NCBI RefSeq assembly: GCF_007829035.1
Contig: NZ_VIVQ01000001.1
Span: forward strand, 1,488,001 to 1,552,000
Reading direction: 5' to 3'
DNA: 64,000 nucleotides
Origin: Rudaeicoccus suwonensis
Lineage (GTDB): Bacteria; Actinomycetota; Actinomycetes; Actinomycetales; Dermatophilaceae
This document shows positions 17,269 through 26,000 of the stretch, piece after piece (position 1 is the stretch's first letter; every line of letters starts with the position of its first letter). The position numbers were made by a program, and so were the translations under genes. The notes beneath the pieces were generated by a model that made no database searches, was not told the origin of the DNA, and saw only the letters and a list, made by a program, of their open reading frames with translations.

Positions 17269-19947
17269 TCAGCGGGTGGTTGCAGGCATGGCGATCCGTG
17301 AGCTGTTGTTTCGGCAGAGTCGGCGGAGGTACGACACGATTCCGGTGGTTCCGGTGCAGAGGGCTGCTGTGCTCTTGGAGGGGACGCTGCTGGGGTAGAT
17401 GGGGTTTGTCGCAGTGCCGCCACTTCGTCCGAGGATGAGTTGCATGAGGTCATGCGCGGAGTTCAAATATTCTGTGTTGCCGGTGACGGTTGCTAGGTCG
17501 ATGAGGAATTCGCCGATTCCGGCGAGACCGCAGCATTGGACGATGTTTTCGCGGCGGGGCGCGAGGATGATGCACGCGTGTGCTGCATCTTCAGCGATTT
17601 GAAGGTAGTGCTGGGACTGGTCAGGGTTGCTCGATCGGAGTAACGCTGTTCCCATGCCGGCGGGGCCGCGACACCAACCCAAGGAGTGAGGTGTCCCGCT
17701 GCGTAGCAGTAGTTGGGTGCGTTCTTGTGTTCCGATTGCCAGTCGATCAGTCGCGGTATGTGCCGCGACGGTGAGTTCGTGATCTCCGGTTGCTTGAGAC
17801 GTGGCGGATAGGAACGTTGCGATCCCGGCGAGGCCATGGGCGTACCCGTAATCGAATGTTGGTGAGGGAGTTGCTGGTAGCCAGTGGTCTTGTTCTACCA
17901 GTAGCTGTCGGGCGGCGGTTACCGCGTTCTGGAGGTGAAGGTCTGCGTTGGTTGCCTGGCCGGCGTGGGTGGCGATGTCGGCGAGGAGCAGGTGCCCTGT
18001 GCCGATTCCGGCGAGGCCCGCGATCTGATCGTACGGGTCCGTGGGGGGCACGTCGACGTCGTGACAACGGTCATCGAAGGTGTCTCGTGCCAGAGCAACT
18101 TGCGGGTCGGTGATGTGCGCTGCGGCTGTGTGTAGGAAGAGGCGTACGCCCATGGTCCCGTCGAACAGGCCGGGCCTCAGGTGTTGTGGTTCGACGGCTG
18201 TACTGGTCCATATTGCGAGTCGGTTCACTGTTGTGGCGACGTTCGGTTCTGACAAGTGTTGTAGGAGTTCGAGCCCGATCCCGGATGATCCGGAGTAGAT
18301 GCTGACGTCAGAGACCCCGGCATGTTGTGGCTCGCGATTTGTGTACTCCATTGCAGCAGTGATCACGTCGCCGAGACCTTGAGTGATCAGACCGGCGAGG
18401 TGGTCAAGCTGCAAGGAGCGCTTCTCAGCGGACGAATAGTGATCCGGTGGTGACTGCGCGCGGCCGCCGTCGGCCATGGGTTGGTTTGAAGTACGGAGCG
18501 CTTGAGCCGCCGCGATCCGATGATCTGGGTCCGGGCTCATGAGCGCATCGACGATGCGCACTGCGTCGTCGGCGGACGTGAACCCTGAACTGTAGGTCGG
18601 GTGGGCGTGGACGGCACGGTCCATGGCGGCAATCGTCTGATCGCGGTTGTGTTGCCAGTCGGTGTCGATGATGACCGGTGGCAGTCCGGTGGCCAGGAAG
18701 CTGAGGGTGGCGCCGAGAGCGTAGTAGTCGCTGTCCGGCCCTGGTGCACCGTCGCGCCAGTGCGAAGGCAGTGAATATCCCGGGGTGAACCCGGCGGGTG
18801 TCACCGGGTCGGATGCGGCGGACGTATGTGAAGCTGCGTCAGCGCTATCGGACGGGGTGTGTGCGATGCCGAAATCGATGAGACTGGGATTCCCGTGTCG
18901 GTCGAAGACGACGTTGGATGGTTTCAGGTCATTGACGATGACGCCATGTTTATGGATCTGGTCCAAAATGTGGAGCAATTGCCGAGCCAAGGCCCACCAG
19001 TCGTGGTCGAGGTCCCACCCGTACGGGCCTGTTCGTCGCAGCGTGCGTTGCATGTCATGCACGCCGCAGTCAGTGGTGACCAAGTACTCCACGGAGCCGT
19101 GGTGGAAGTAGTCGACAAGGTCTGGGACCCCACCCACTCGTGCTAGGCGCTGCAACGCTGTGGCTTCGTTTCGTAAACGAGTTCGGGCATCCCATCCTTG
19201 AGCGTCTTCAGCGACGAACGGACGTGCTTGCTTCACCACCACGTGATCACCGCTGACGGTGTCTGTTGCCCGGTACACGTTGCCTACGGGCGCGCGGACG
19301 ATCCCGGAAGTGATGGTGTAGCGGCCGCCCAATTGGGCGGGCCCGTCCGGCGGTGGCGTGGGGGCTTGCTGGGTGAATGGGTCTGTCACCCATGGCGGCT
19401 GCTTGTAGGTGGTTCCCGCGTTCCCGGGGACCGTTTGGCCGTCGGGCCCGACGATGATGGAGTTGATTTTTCCGCCGACCCCGACCACGAAGCGGTCCGG
19501 ATGCATGGGGCCGTACCGGTAGTACACGGGCGCATCAGGGCTCACCTGCCGGTCACTTGATATCGAGGGGCCTTCCATCCCATGCAGGCATCGCACGAGT
19601 TCCGAAGCCAACTGCACGAGATCGTCTGGTTCGGGGTAGATCGTGATGGCCTTACCGACGGCTGCGGGATCGTCGGCGCCGCTGTTGAGAGCAGCCATCA
19701 CGTCGAGGCTGCGAGCGAATTTCGCGTCGCACCGGTGTCGTGAGAGCACCGGCAGCACCTGTCGTATCGTCTCGATAAGGGTGCATGACCGAGCTGAGAT
19801 GTGCAGCTTCCACCCGTTGGGGCGTCTGGCGTAGGACGGGTCGTGCAGGTACACCCACACGTCATCGGTAGCCATTGACCGATGAGCGGACCGGCTGGCC
19901 CGGTCGACGACCTGTTCCACTGTCGACATAGACGTGCTGGGTGTCAT
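17269..19947 (-). CDS. Class III/IV lanthipeptide synthetase (lyase-kinase-cyclase)
   Basis: About 892 residues from ATG 19947 (ATG 19929 is equally possible). An N-terminal phosphoSer/Thr lyase domain (WKLHISARSCTLIETIRQVL ... VYYRYGPMHPD) precedes a Ser/Thr kinase domain (PVGNVYRA, VVVKQ, VNDLKPSNVVF, LIDFGIAH) and a LanC-like cyclase. The kinase phosphorylates Ser/Thr of the precursor, the lyase eliminates phosphate to give dehydro-residues, and the cyclase adds Cys thiols. The cyclase keeps zinc ligands: WCRG (near 758) and CCG (near 804-805). Class III enzymes lack these ligands, so it is class IV-like, but the usual CHG is CCG. It follows the precursor gene, and no transporter or protease gene is nearby. 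Confidence 0.9.
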   Translation of the reverse strand: MTPSTSMSTVEQVVDRASRSAHRSMATDDVWVYLHDPSYARRPNGWKLHISARSCTLIETIRQVLPVLSRHRCDAKFARSLDVMAALNSGADDPAAVGKAITIYPEPDDLVQLASELVRCLHGMEGPSISSDRQVSPDAPVYYRYGPMHPDRFVVGVGGKINSIIVGPDGQTVPGNAGTTYKQPPWVTDPFTQQAPTPPPDGPAQLGGRYTITSGIVRAPVGNVYRATDTVSGDHVVVKQARPFVAEDAQGWDARTRLRNEATALQRLARVGGVPDLVDYFHHGSVEYLVTTDCGVHDMQRTLRRTGPYGWDLDHDWWALARQLLHILDQIHKHGVIVNDLKPSNVVFDRHGNPSLIDFGIAHTPSDSADAASHTSAASDPVTPAGFTPGYSLPSHWRDGAPGPDSDYYALGATLSFLATGLPPVIIDTDWQHNRDQTIAAMDRAVHAHPTYSSGFTSADDAVRIVDALMSPDPDHRIAAAQALRTSNQPMADGGRAQSPPDHYSSAEKRSLQLDHLAGLITQGLGDVITAAMEYTNREPQHAGVSDVSIYSGSSGIGLELLQHLSEPNVATTVNRLAIWTSTAVEPQHLRPGLFDGTMGVRLFLHTAAAHITDPQVALARDTFDDRCHDVDVPPTDPYDQIAGLAGIGTGHLLLADIATHAGQATNADLHLQNAVTAARQLLVEQDHWLPATPSPTFDYGYAHGLAGIATFLSATSQATGDHELTVAAHTATDRLAIGTQERTQLLLRSGTPHSLGWCRGPAGMGTALLRSSNPDQSQHYLQIAEDAAHACIILAPRRENIVQCCGLAGIGEFLIDLATVTGNTEYLNSAHDLMQLILGRSGGTATNPIYPSSVPSKSTAALCTGTTGIVSYLRRLCRNNSSRIAMPATTR

Positions 19948-19951
19948 CGCA

Positions 19952-19988
19952 GTAGTGGCCGGCAGCCTGGGAAGCTGTCGGCCACTAC
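19952..19988 (-). promoter_or_regulatory. Strong hairpin between precursor and synthetase genes
   Basis: GTAGTGGCCG (19952-19961) and CGGCCACTAC (19979-19988) are perfect complements, with a further CAGC/GCTG inside. No T-run follows on the minus strand. It probably attenuates read-through or protects the precursor mRNA so that more precursor than enzyme is made. Its position also argues that translation of the synthetase begins downstream of it (19947 or 19929) and not at the TTG at 20007. Confidence 0.7.
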
Positions 19989-20010
19989 AAGGGGTACGAG
20001 AGATCAAACC

Positions 20011-20178
20011 TTAATGACAGATCGTCACGTACGTCGGGTAGATCGACGCGTAGCCGCCACCGACGTAGCAGTCCTGAGGCAGCATCAGGTCCGCTTCATC
20101 AATGTCCGTCTCGAACTTGATGTCACGCTCCGCGAGGTCTGTGTCCCCTGCATCACGTGTGAGCATAGCCACTGGCAT
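20011..20178 (-). CDS. Lanthipeptide precursor peptide
   Basis: 55 residues from ATG 20178, with AAAGGA seven bases upstream; it is too short for usual ORF cut-offs. The leader is MPVAMLTRDAGDTDLAERDI followed by KFETDIDEADLMLPQ, acidic and helical with an LMLPQ ending reminiscent of the LxLQ box of class III/IV leaders. The likely core is DCYVGGGYASIYPTYVTICH: two Cys, one Ser and two Thr, rich in Tyr and Gly. Up to two (methyl)lanthionine rings are possible; no Ser-x2-Ser labionin motif is present. The synthetase gene follows directly. The exact cleavage site is inferred. Confidence 0.85.
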   Translation of the reverse strand: MPVAMLTRDAGDTDLAERDIKFETDIDEADLMLPQDCYVGGGYASIYPTYVTICH

Positions 20179-20374
20179 AGCAAATCCTTTCGGTAGTGAT
20201 GAACGCTTCGCACGCTACTCCCGAACGAAACGAAAAAGAGCGACAACAACGATGGGATTTTTCTGAGCGAGGACTGCTGAATTCCACTACGAGCGCGAGC
20301 TTCTCCACGGCATATGGCAAAGGTAACCAACCATTATGGCGATTTGCAGGACTATTCCTGCCGACAGGATGATC

Positions 20375-20417
20375 GAGGCGGCCTCGACCCAAGTGATACC
20401 TGGGTCAAGGCCGCCTC
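20375..20417 (-). terminator. Large hairpin after the secreted-protein gene
   Basis: GAGGCGGCCTcGACCCA (20375-20391) pairs with TGGGTCaAGGCCGCCTC (20401-20417) with one mismatch and a nine-base loop. It lies 20 bp past the stop at 20438 and before the precursor gene, separating the two minus-strand units. There is no clear T-run. Confidence 0.65.
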
Positions 20418-20437
20418 ACGGTGTGTGCTTCAGCGGG

Positions 20438-22648
20438 TCAACGCGGGTTTGGCAATTCCAGGTGGTGTGTGGTTGATGCGGTGTCGGTGGGAAGGGTTGA
20501 CGATTCGGGGGAGGGGACGTGTGAGCCGGTGAAGGCTTCGACGAAGAGGTAGTTGTAGGGGAGCCAGCCTGGGACGGTGAGGGAGGCTGTGCCGGTGCTG
20601 TCGGCGGTGACGAGTCCTCCGGTGCTGCTAGTGCTGTTGTAGGTGCACTGGTTGGAGGTGGGGACAGGTTCTTCTTGAGAGTTCAGTGCCCATGCGAAGC
20701 CTGCGGCGCCTGGTGCGTTGAGGGTGAACGATCCTCCGCCGTTGGAGGTGATGGTGGGTGCTGCTGGGGCGGTGGGGTCGTAGGAGAATTGCAGTGGGGT
20801 GGTCCAGGCGGAGCTTTCTTGGGTGCTGTCGGTGGCCAGGCTGGTGGCTTGGGCTTGGATTTCCCAGTGGGCTGGGTAGAGCGGGCCGGGGTTGGTGGCG
20901 TCGGTGGTGGCTGCGTCCCAGGTCGCGGTGCCGTTGGCGGATCCGGTGGTCACGATGGGTGTTTTGGTTTTGTTGCCGGCTACGGGCGTCGGGTCGGTGA
21001 GGTTGTCTCGGAAGGTTGCGAAGCTGATCCCGACGGGGGTGGTGTTCCCGGTCGGGTTTTCGTCGGTGGATTGGGCGCTGAACGTCGGTGTGTCGGTGGT
21101 GAGGTAGGTGCCACAGACGACGTCGTTGGGGTCGATCGTCAGGTCCGTGGGGGTGGCGGGTGCGTAGTCGAAGAAGACTTGCGCGGTGGTGTCACTCGCG
21201 ACGTTGGAGAAGCGCTTCCATTCGTCGCCGTCGCCTTCATTGGGTGCGACCAAGCCCAGGTAGAGGGTTTTGCCGTGGGCGTTGGCCAGGCCTTGGAAGG
21301 CGTTGATGACGTTGGCGTCGCCAAATTTGACCTGCGCAGGTGCGTGGCCGGTGTAGCCGGCGACGGAAGCTTGGGTATCGAGCACTCCTTCACTGGACGG
21401 GCCGGGCCAGGTTTGGGTGGGGGGAAATCCTTGGGTTTGCTCGAGGTTGACGTCGGTGGCTGTGGAGGCGGCGGACCAGATCTCTTCGACGGTGACGATG
21501 GCGTTGGAGACGTGCGCGACGCCGGTGGTGCCTTCGAAGGCGGTGGTGTTGACGTCGAAGAAGGAGCGGGCGACGCCGATGCCGTTGCAGTAGGACCAGT
21601 CGCAGTCGCCGACGTCGAGGTCTTCGCTGCTGTCATCGTCGTAGTGGTATCCGCCGGAGGTCACGGTTAGGAAACTGGACCGGGTCACGTTGAAGCTGGG
21701 GTCTATGTACAGGGGGTAAGTCACGCCCGGCCCGGTCAGGGCTGTCTTGGGCGGGACGATGGCGATCGTGTTCTGCGTGGTCGCTGCACCAACAGCCGAC
21801 GCCGCGGACGCTCCTGTGGTGCTGCTAGTGGTGACGGTGGTGGACATCGGTGTGATGGTGGCGCCGCCGGGGTCGGTGGCCGTGGGTGCTGGTCCCAGGT
21901 GGGGGTGGTTGGTCGAATCCCACATGGCCGGTGGCGCAGCGTTGAAGTCTTGACCACCGGACCCGGTGAGGGTGAGGGAGCCGTCATGGGCCTTGCTCAG
22001 GTGCATGCCTCGGGTGGTGGCGGTGATCCGCAACGTGGCCAAATGAGGGTTCGCGGCCGCTGCGGCGGTGCGGACGACGAGGGTTTCGGTGTACCCGGTG
22101 CCGGTGGCGGTCAGGTTCAGGTCGACGCCGGGGTAGATGTTGCGGTAGGTGGCGCTGGACCCGGACAGCACAGGTGTCGGGAGCGTGAGGGGCAGGCTGA
22201 GGGTGGTGGTGTGAGCGCCGCTGCCAAGGATGACCAGCGGGCCGGTGCCGCCGCCGCTGAAGGCGACCTGGTCGGTGGCCGCGACGGGGCGGATCATCCC
22301 ATCGGTGCCCCGCTGCAAGGTGGTGTTGATCGGCACCCACCCGTTTCCGCGTTGGATACGGACGGGGCCGGCGGAGGTGTCGAGTTTGAACTGCCCGTTC
22401 GGCAGAGCCGTGAGCTGACTGGTGGGAGTGGTCTGACTGGACACCACCACCCCGCGATGCGTCCGCGTCGCAGCCTGGGATGCCGACCGGAACGCTGCTG
22501 GGATCGATGTTGATGGCGCGGCGACCTGGTGGGTCATGGGGGAGTGATGGGCTGGCGCGGCGGCGTGAGCTGCGGACCCGGTCGCCAGCGCGGTCGCTGC
22601 TGCTGCGACGGCCCCAACCAGTGTGACGGGGACGGTCTTCTTCATCAT
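20438..22648 (-). CDS. Large secreted protein, N-terminal domain type found with actinobacterial RHS/LamG proteins
   Basis: 736 residues from ATG 22648. A signal peptide (KKTVPVTLVGAVAAAATALA ... AHA) is followed by a Ser/Thr/Ala-rich segment and a strand-rich domain, NGWVPINTTLQRGTDGMIRP to YPGVDLNLTATGTGYTETLV, a block seen at the start of many secreted actinobacterial RHS and LamG proteins. A middle Cys-containing region (DDSSEDLDVGDCDWSYCNG) and two Ig-like or fibronectin-like parts (APATPTDLTIDPNDVVCGTY; PTAPAAPTITSNGGG) complete it. It is divergent from the giant RHS gene and likely works with it at the cell surface, perhaps as carrier or shell component. Enzymatic activity is not evident. 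Confidence 0.7.
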   Translation of the reverse strand: MMKKTVPVTLVGAVAAAATALATGSAAHAAAPAHHSPMTHQVAAPSTSIPAAFRSASQAATRTHRGVVVSSQTTPTSQLTALPNGQFKLDTSAGPVRIQRGNGWVPINTTLQRGTDGMIRPVAATDQVAFSGGGTGPLVILGSGAHTTTLSLPLTLPTPVLSGSSATYRNIYPGVDLNLTATGTGYTETLVVRTAAAAANPHLATLRITATTRGMHLSKAHDGSLTLTGSGGQDFNAAPPAMWDSTNHPHLGPAPTATDPGGATITPMSTTVTTSSTTGASAASAVGAATTQNTIAIVPPKTALTGPGVTYPLYIDPSFNVTRSSFLTVTSGGYHYDDDSSEDLDVGDCDWSYCNGIGVARSFFDVNTTAFEGTTGVAHVSNAIVTVEEIWSAASTATDVNLEQTQGFPPTQTWPGPSSEGVLDTQASVAGYTGHAPAQVKFGDANVINAFQGLANAHGKTLYLGLVAPNEGDGDEWKRFSNVASDTTAQVFFDYAPATPTDLTIDPNDVVCGTYLTTDTPTFSAQSTDENPTGNTTPVGISFATFRDNLTDPTPVAGNKTKTPIVTTGSANGTATWDAATTDATNPGPLYPAHWEIQAQATSLATDSTQESSAWTTPLQFSYDPTAPAAPTITSNGGGSFTLNAPGAAGFAWALNSQEEPVPTSNQCTYNSTSSTGGLVTADSTGTASLTVPGWLPYNYLFVEAFTGSHVPSPESSTLPTDTASTTHHLELPNPR

Positions 22649-23030
22649 GGGATGTGCCTTTCACGGGCAAGAGAGCACCGACGGAGCACGCGGGTATGCG
22701 TGATCGCTGGTCGGTGACGTGGGTGAGGTGGCGTCGGCCAGCACTGGAGCTGGCAAAGGCGTAGGACCCCCTGGATGGAACGCTCACGGTCTTACCAAGA
22801 AAACCCCAGCTGTGCCCAGAGCAAAGAATCTATTCCCAGCGAATTGGCAGATTCATTATCAGTGATTTTGCAGCTAAACATTCGTATTACTCTCAGGAAT
22901 CGCTCCATGGCGGTGATTTTGCGAGATTTTGTTTCCCTCGGTGGGTTTTGTGCTCTAAGGTCCGATCCGGAATGCGTGAAGGTTTCCTGAAATCATCAGG
23001 TTCAACGGGGCACGCCAGCACAGTGTGGGG
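22649..23030. promoter_or_regulatory. Divergent promoter region of the secreted protein and RHS genes
   Basis: About 380 bp lie between the two starts. The part 22790-22950 is AT-rich compared with both genes and is where the two promoters should be. I cannot assign exact -35/-10 boxes with confidence. Confidence 0.45.
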
Positions 23031-26000
23031 ATGGGTGTCGAGATGACACGGTGGGGCGCGCGCGTCGGAGCCATGGTTGCAGTGGGGTTTATCGGCGGAG
23101 TGTGGGGCGGTGCCATCCCGGTAGCGTCGGCTGCGGTGGCCGCGGATGATTCGACGCCGCCGGCGGTGACGATGATGACCCCGGTTCCGGTCACGGCAGA
23201 CGGCTCGACTGGTAGTTCCGTGACGGCGGCGAAAGCACGCCCAGCGGCGGCTACGTCCTGGCCCTCAGCGGTCTCAGCCAGCGTGTCGACCACGGTCGGC
23301 GGTGGGGCCAAATCTGCGGGGTCGTCGCCGGTCTCGATCCAAACCATCACCGGCGGTAGCGCAGCGCCGTCAACAACGCCGTCGCCTTCCGCGTCGGCCA
23401 CCGGTAGCCCGTCTCCGTCGGGTGGGTTGCACATGTCTCCGCAAGCGAAAACACTTGCTACGACAGCAGGTTCAGCGCCGACCTCCACCGCAGCGGCGCC
23501 TTCACCATCATCGACTGCCTCGTCGGCATCGGCGGGGTCGCCGCAGCCGAGCCCGTCCTCGACAGCCTCGTCCTCGGCGGGTGCTGTGTCCTCGGGTGCG
23601 GCATCGTCGAATGCCACATCGGGCGCGGTGGTGTGGGGTGTGCAGGTTGCCAGCCATGCTGCGGCATCTAGTGCTGGGGTGACCGGTGTGCTGGTGCACG
23701 TGTCCCGGTCGGATGCGGGGTCTGCTGCTGGGGCGAAGATTTCGTTGTCGACTAAGCAGTGGGGGTCGGCGCAGGCTGAGTTCGGGTCACGGTTGCGGTG
23801 GGTCGCGATGCCCGCCTGCGCGCTGACGACGCCGTCGGTGGCGGCGTGTCGGGTGCAGACACCGTTGGTGACCACGACGGACGCGAAGACTTCCACGATT
23901 ACCGCGGTGTTGCCGAGTTTCGCCAAGACCGGCGGCGTCAACGCGACCGCGGCTGCCACCCCCATGGCGAAGGGCGCGTCCGCTGCTGGTGCGGGCCTGT
24001 CCGCAGCGGCGTTGTCCAAGGACGTCAGCAACGGGGCGATGGTGGTCGCCGCGACGACTGGCGCGACGGGGGCGTCGGGGTCGTTCACGGCGACCTCGTT
24101 GCAACCACAGGGCACATGGTCAACCTCGGGTGCCTCGGGTGATTTCCAGTGGTCGTATCCGATCCAGGACCCGAACCCTGGGTACGGGGCGGATGTGGCC
24201 CCGGATGTGGATTTGTCGTATGACTCGGGTGCGGTGGATGGTCAGATCGCGGGCGGGAACACTCAGACCGGCCTGGTGGGTGAAGGCTGGGGTAACCCGG
24301 GCGAGTCGTACATTGAACGCACGTACCAGACGTGCTCGGATGACAGCTCGTTGCCGACCGCGGATCAGACTGGTGATGAGTGCTGGGCCGGGCAGATCTT
24401 GACGATGCAGTTGCAGGGCCAGTCAAACCCGATCGTGATCGATGACTCGAACGGCACCTACCACCTGCAAGGTGATGACGGGTCGAAGCTGGTCCGGTTG
24501 ACTGGCGCCGATAACCACGCGTTGGCCGGGGAGTATTGGCAGCTGACCACCACCAACGGCGTCGTCTACACCTTCGGTGAGAATGTCCTGCCCGGTGGAT
24601 CCGAGTCCACGGCAACCAACTCCGTCGACACTGAACCTGTCTACGGGCCGACCTCAGGTGACCCCTGCTACAACGCGACGTTCAAGGACGCGTCCTGCAC
24701 CCAGGCGTACCGGTGGAACCTGGACATGGTCCAAGACCCGCACCACGTGACCACGATCTACAACTACACCAAAGAATCCAACTACTACGGCCCGGACAAC
24801 AGCACAACCCCGACGACGTACGACCGGTACTCCGAGCTGGCGAGTGTGATTTATGGGATCCCGGCCACCTCGAGCAGTGTGTACGCCAACCCCGGCTCCG
24901 ATCAGATCACCCTGGGGTATTCCCAGCGGTGCATCGCCTCCTCATCGTTCAACTGCGCTTCGTCCTCGTTTAATGCGGCGAACGCAGCCCAGTGGCCCGA
25001 CACACCCCAGGACCTGGTGTGCGCGTCGACCGGAACATGCAACACCCACTCGCCGTCGTTTTGGACGCAGGTGCGGTTGACCTCGATCGCGACCGCGTAC
25101 CGCTCCGGGTCCTCGTGGGTGCCCGTCGATTCCTACGCGGTGGGGCAGGACTTCCCCTCCAGCGGGGATGCTCAGATGGACATGACCTCCCTGACACAGA
25201 CCGGGCATTCCGGGTCATCCACAGCCACATTGCCATCAGACCAATTCGAGTACATCACCTTGGCCAACCGGGTCACCGATGACAGCAACGACAACGAAAT
25301 GCAGTACGACCGGCTCACGGACATCCTGACCGAGACCGGCGAACACATCCAGGCGTTCTACAACTCGATGCCGGGCCAGTCGGGGCGGTCGCAGCCACTG
25401 TGTACGACCAGCACCCTGCCCTCCGACGTCTCGGAAAACACGAGTGAGTGCTTCCCGGTGTACTGGACGCAGCCATACGCACCGACCCCGACCCTTGACT
25501 TCTTCCACAAGTACGTGGTCACTGAAGTCACCACTGGGTCAGTATCGGGGATCGTCCCGGAAAGGGTCGTGACCTACACCTACGAAGGGTCCCCGGCCTG
25601 GCATTACGACGACAACCCTTTGGTAAAAGCCAAAGACCGCACCTACGGTCAGTGGCGCGGCTACGGCAAGGTTCAGTCGGTGGTCGGTAGCGGGTCATCG
25701 GCGCAAACCACTGTGGACACCTATTTCCGCGGCATGGACGGCGACACGCTCCCCACGGGGACTCGGTCGGTGTCAATCACCGACTCCACCGGGCACTCCT
25801 ACACCGACAGCAACCAGTACGCCGACACGCTACTGGAATCACAGGTGTACAACGGAACCGCACAGGTCTCAGCGACGATCACCGCACCCACGACAGTGGC
25901 CACGACTGCGTCGCAGGCCCGGTCCGGGATGCAGCCGCTGGTGGCGACTATGGTCCGGCCCGCCTCGACGATGGTGCTGCGGAACCTGGCCACCGGCGGG

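Noticed and set aside
20675-21670. 331-codon open frame on the plus strand
   Set aside because: It is antisense to the secreted protein at 20438-22648, is Gly/Val-rich with no known motif, and arises from high GC at third positions.
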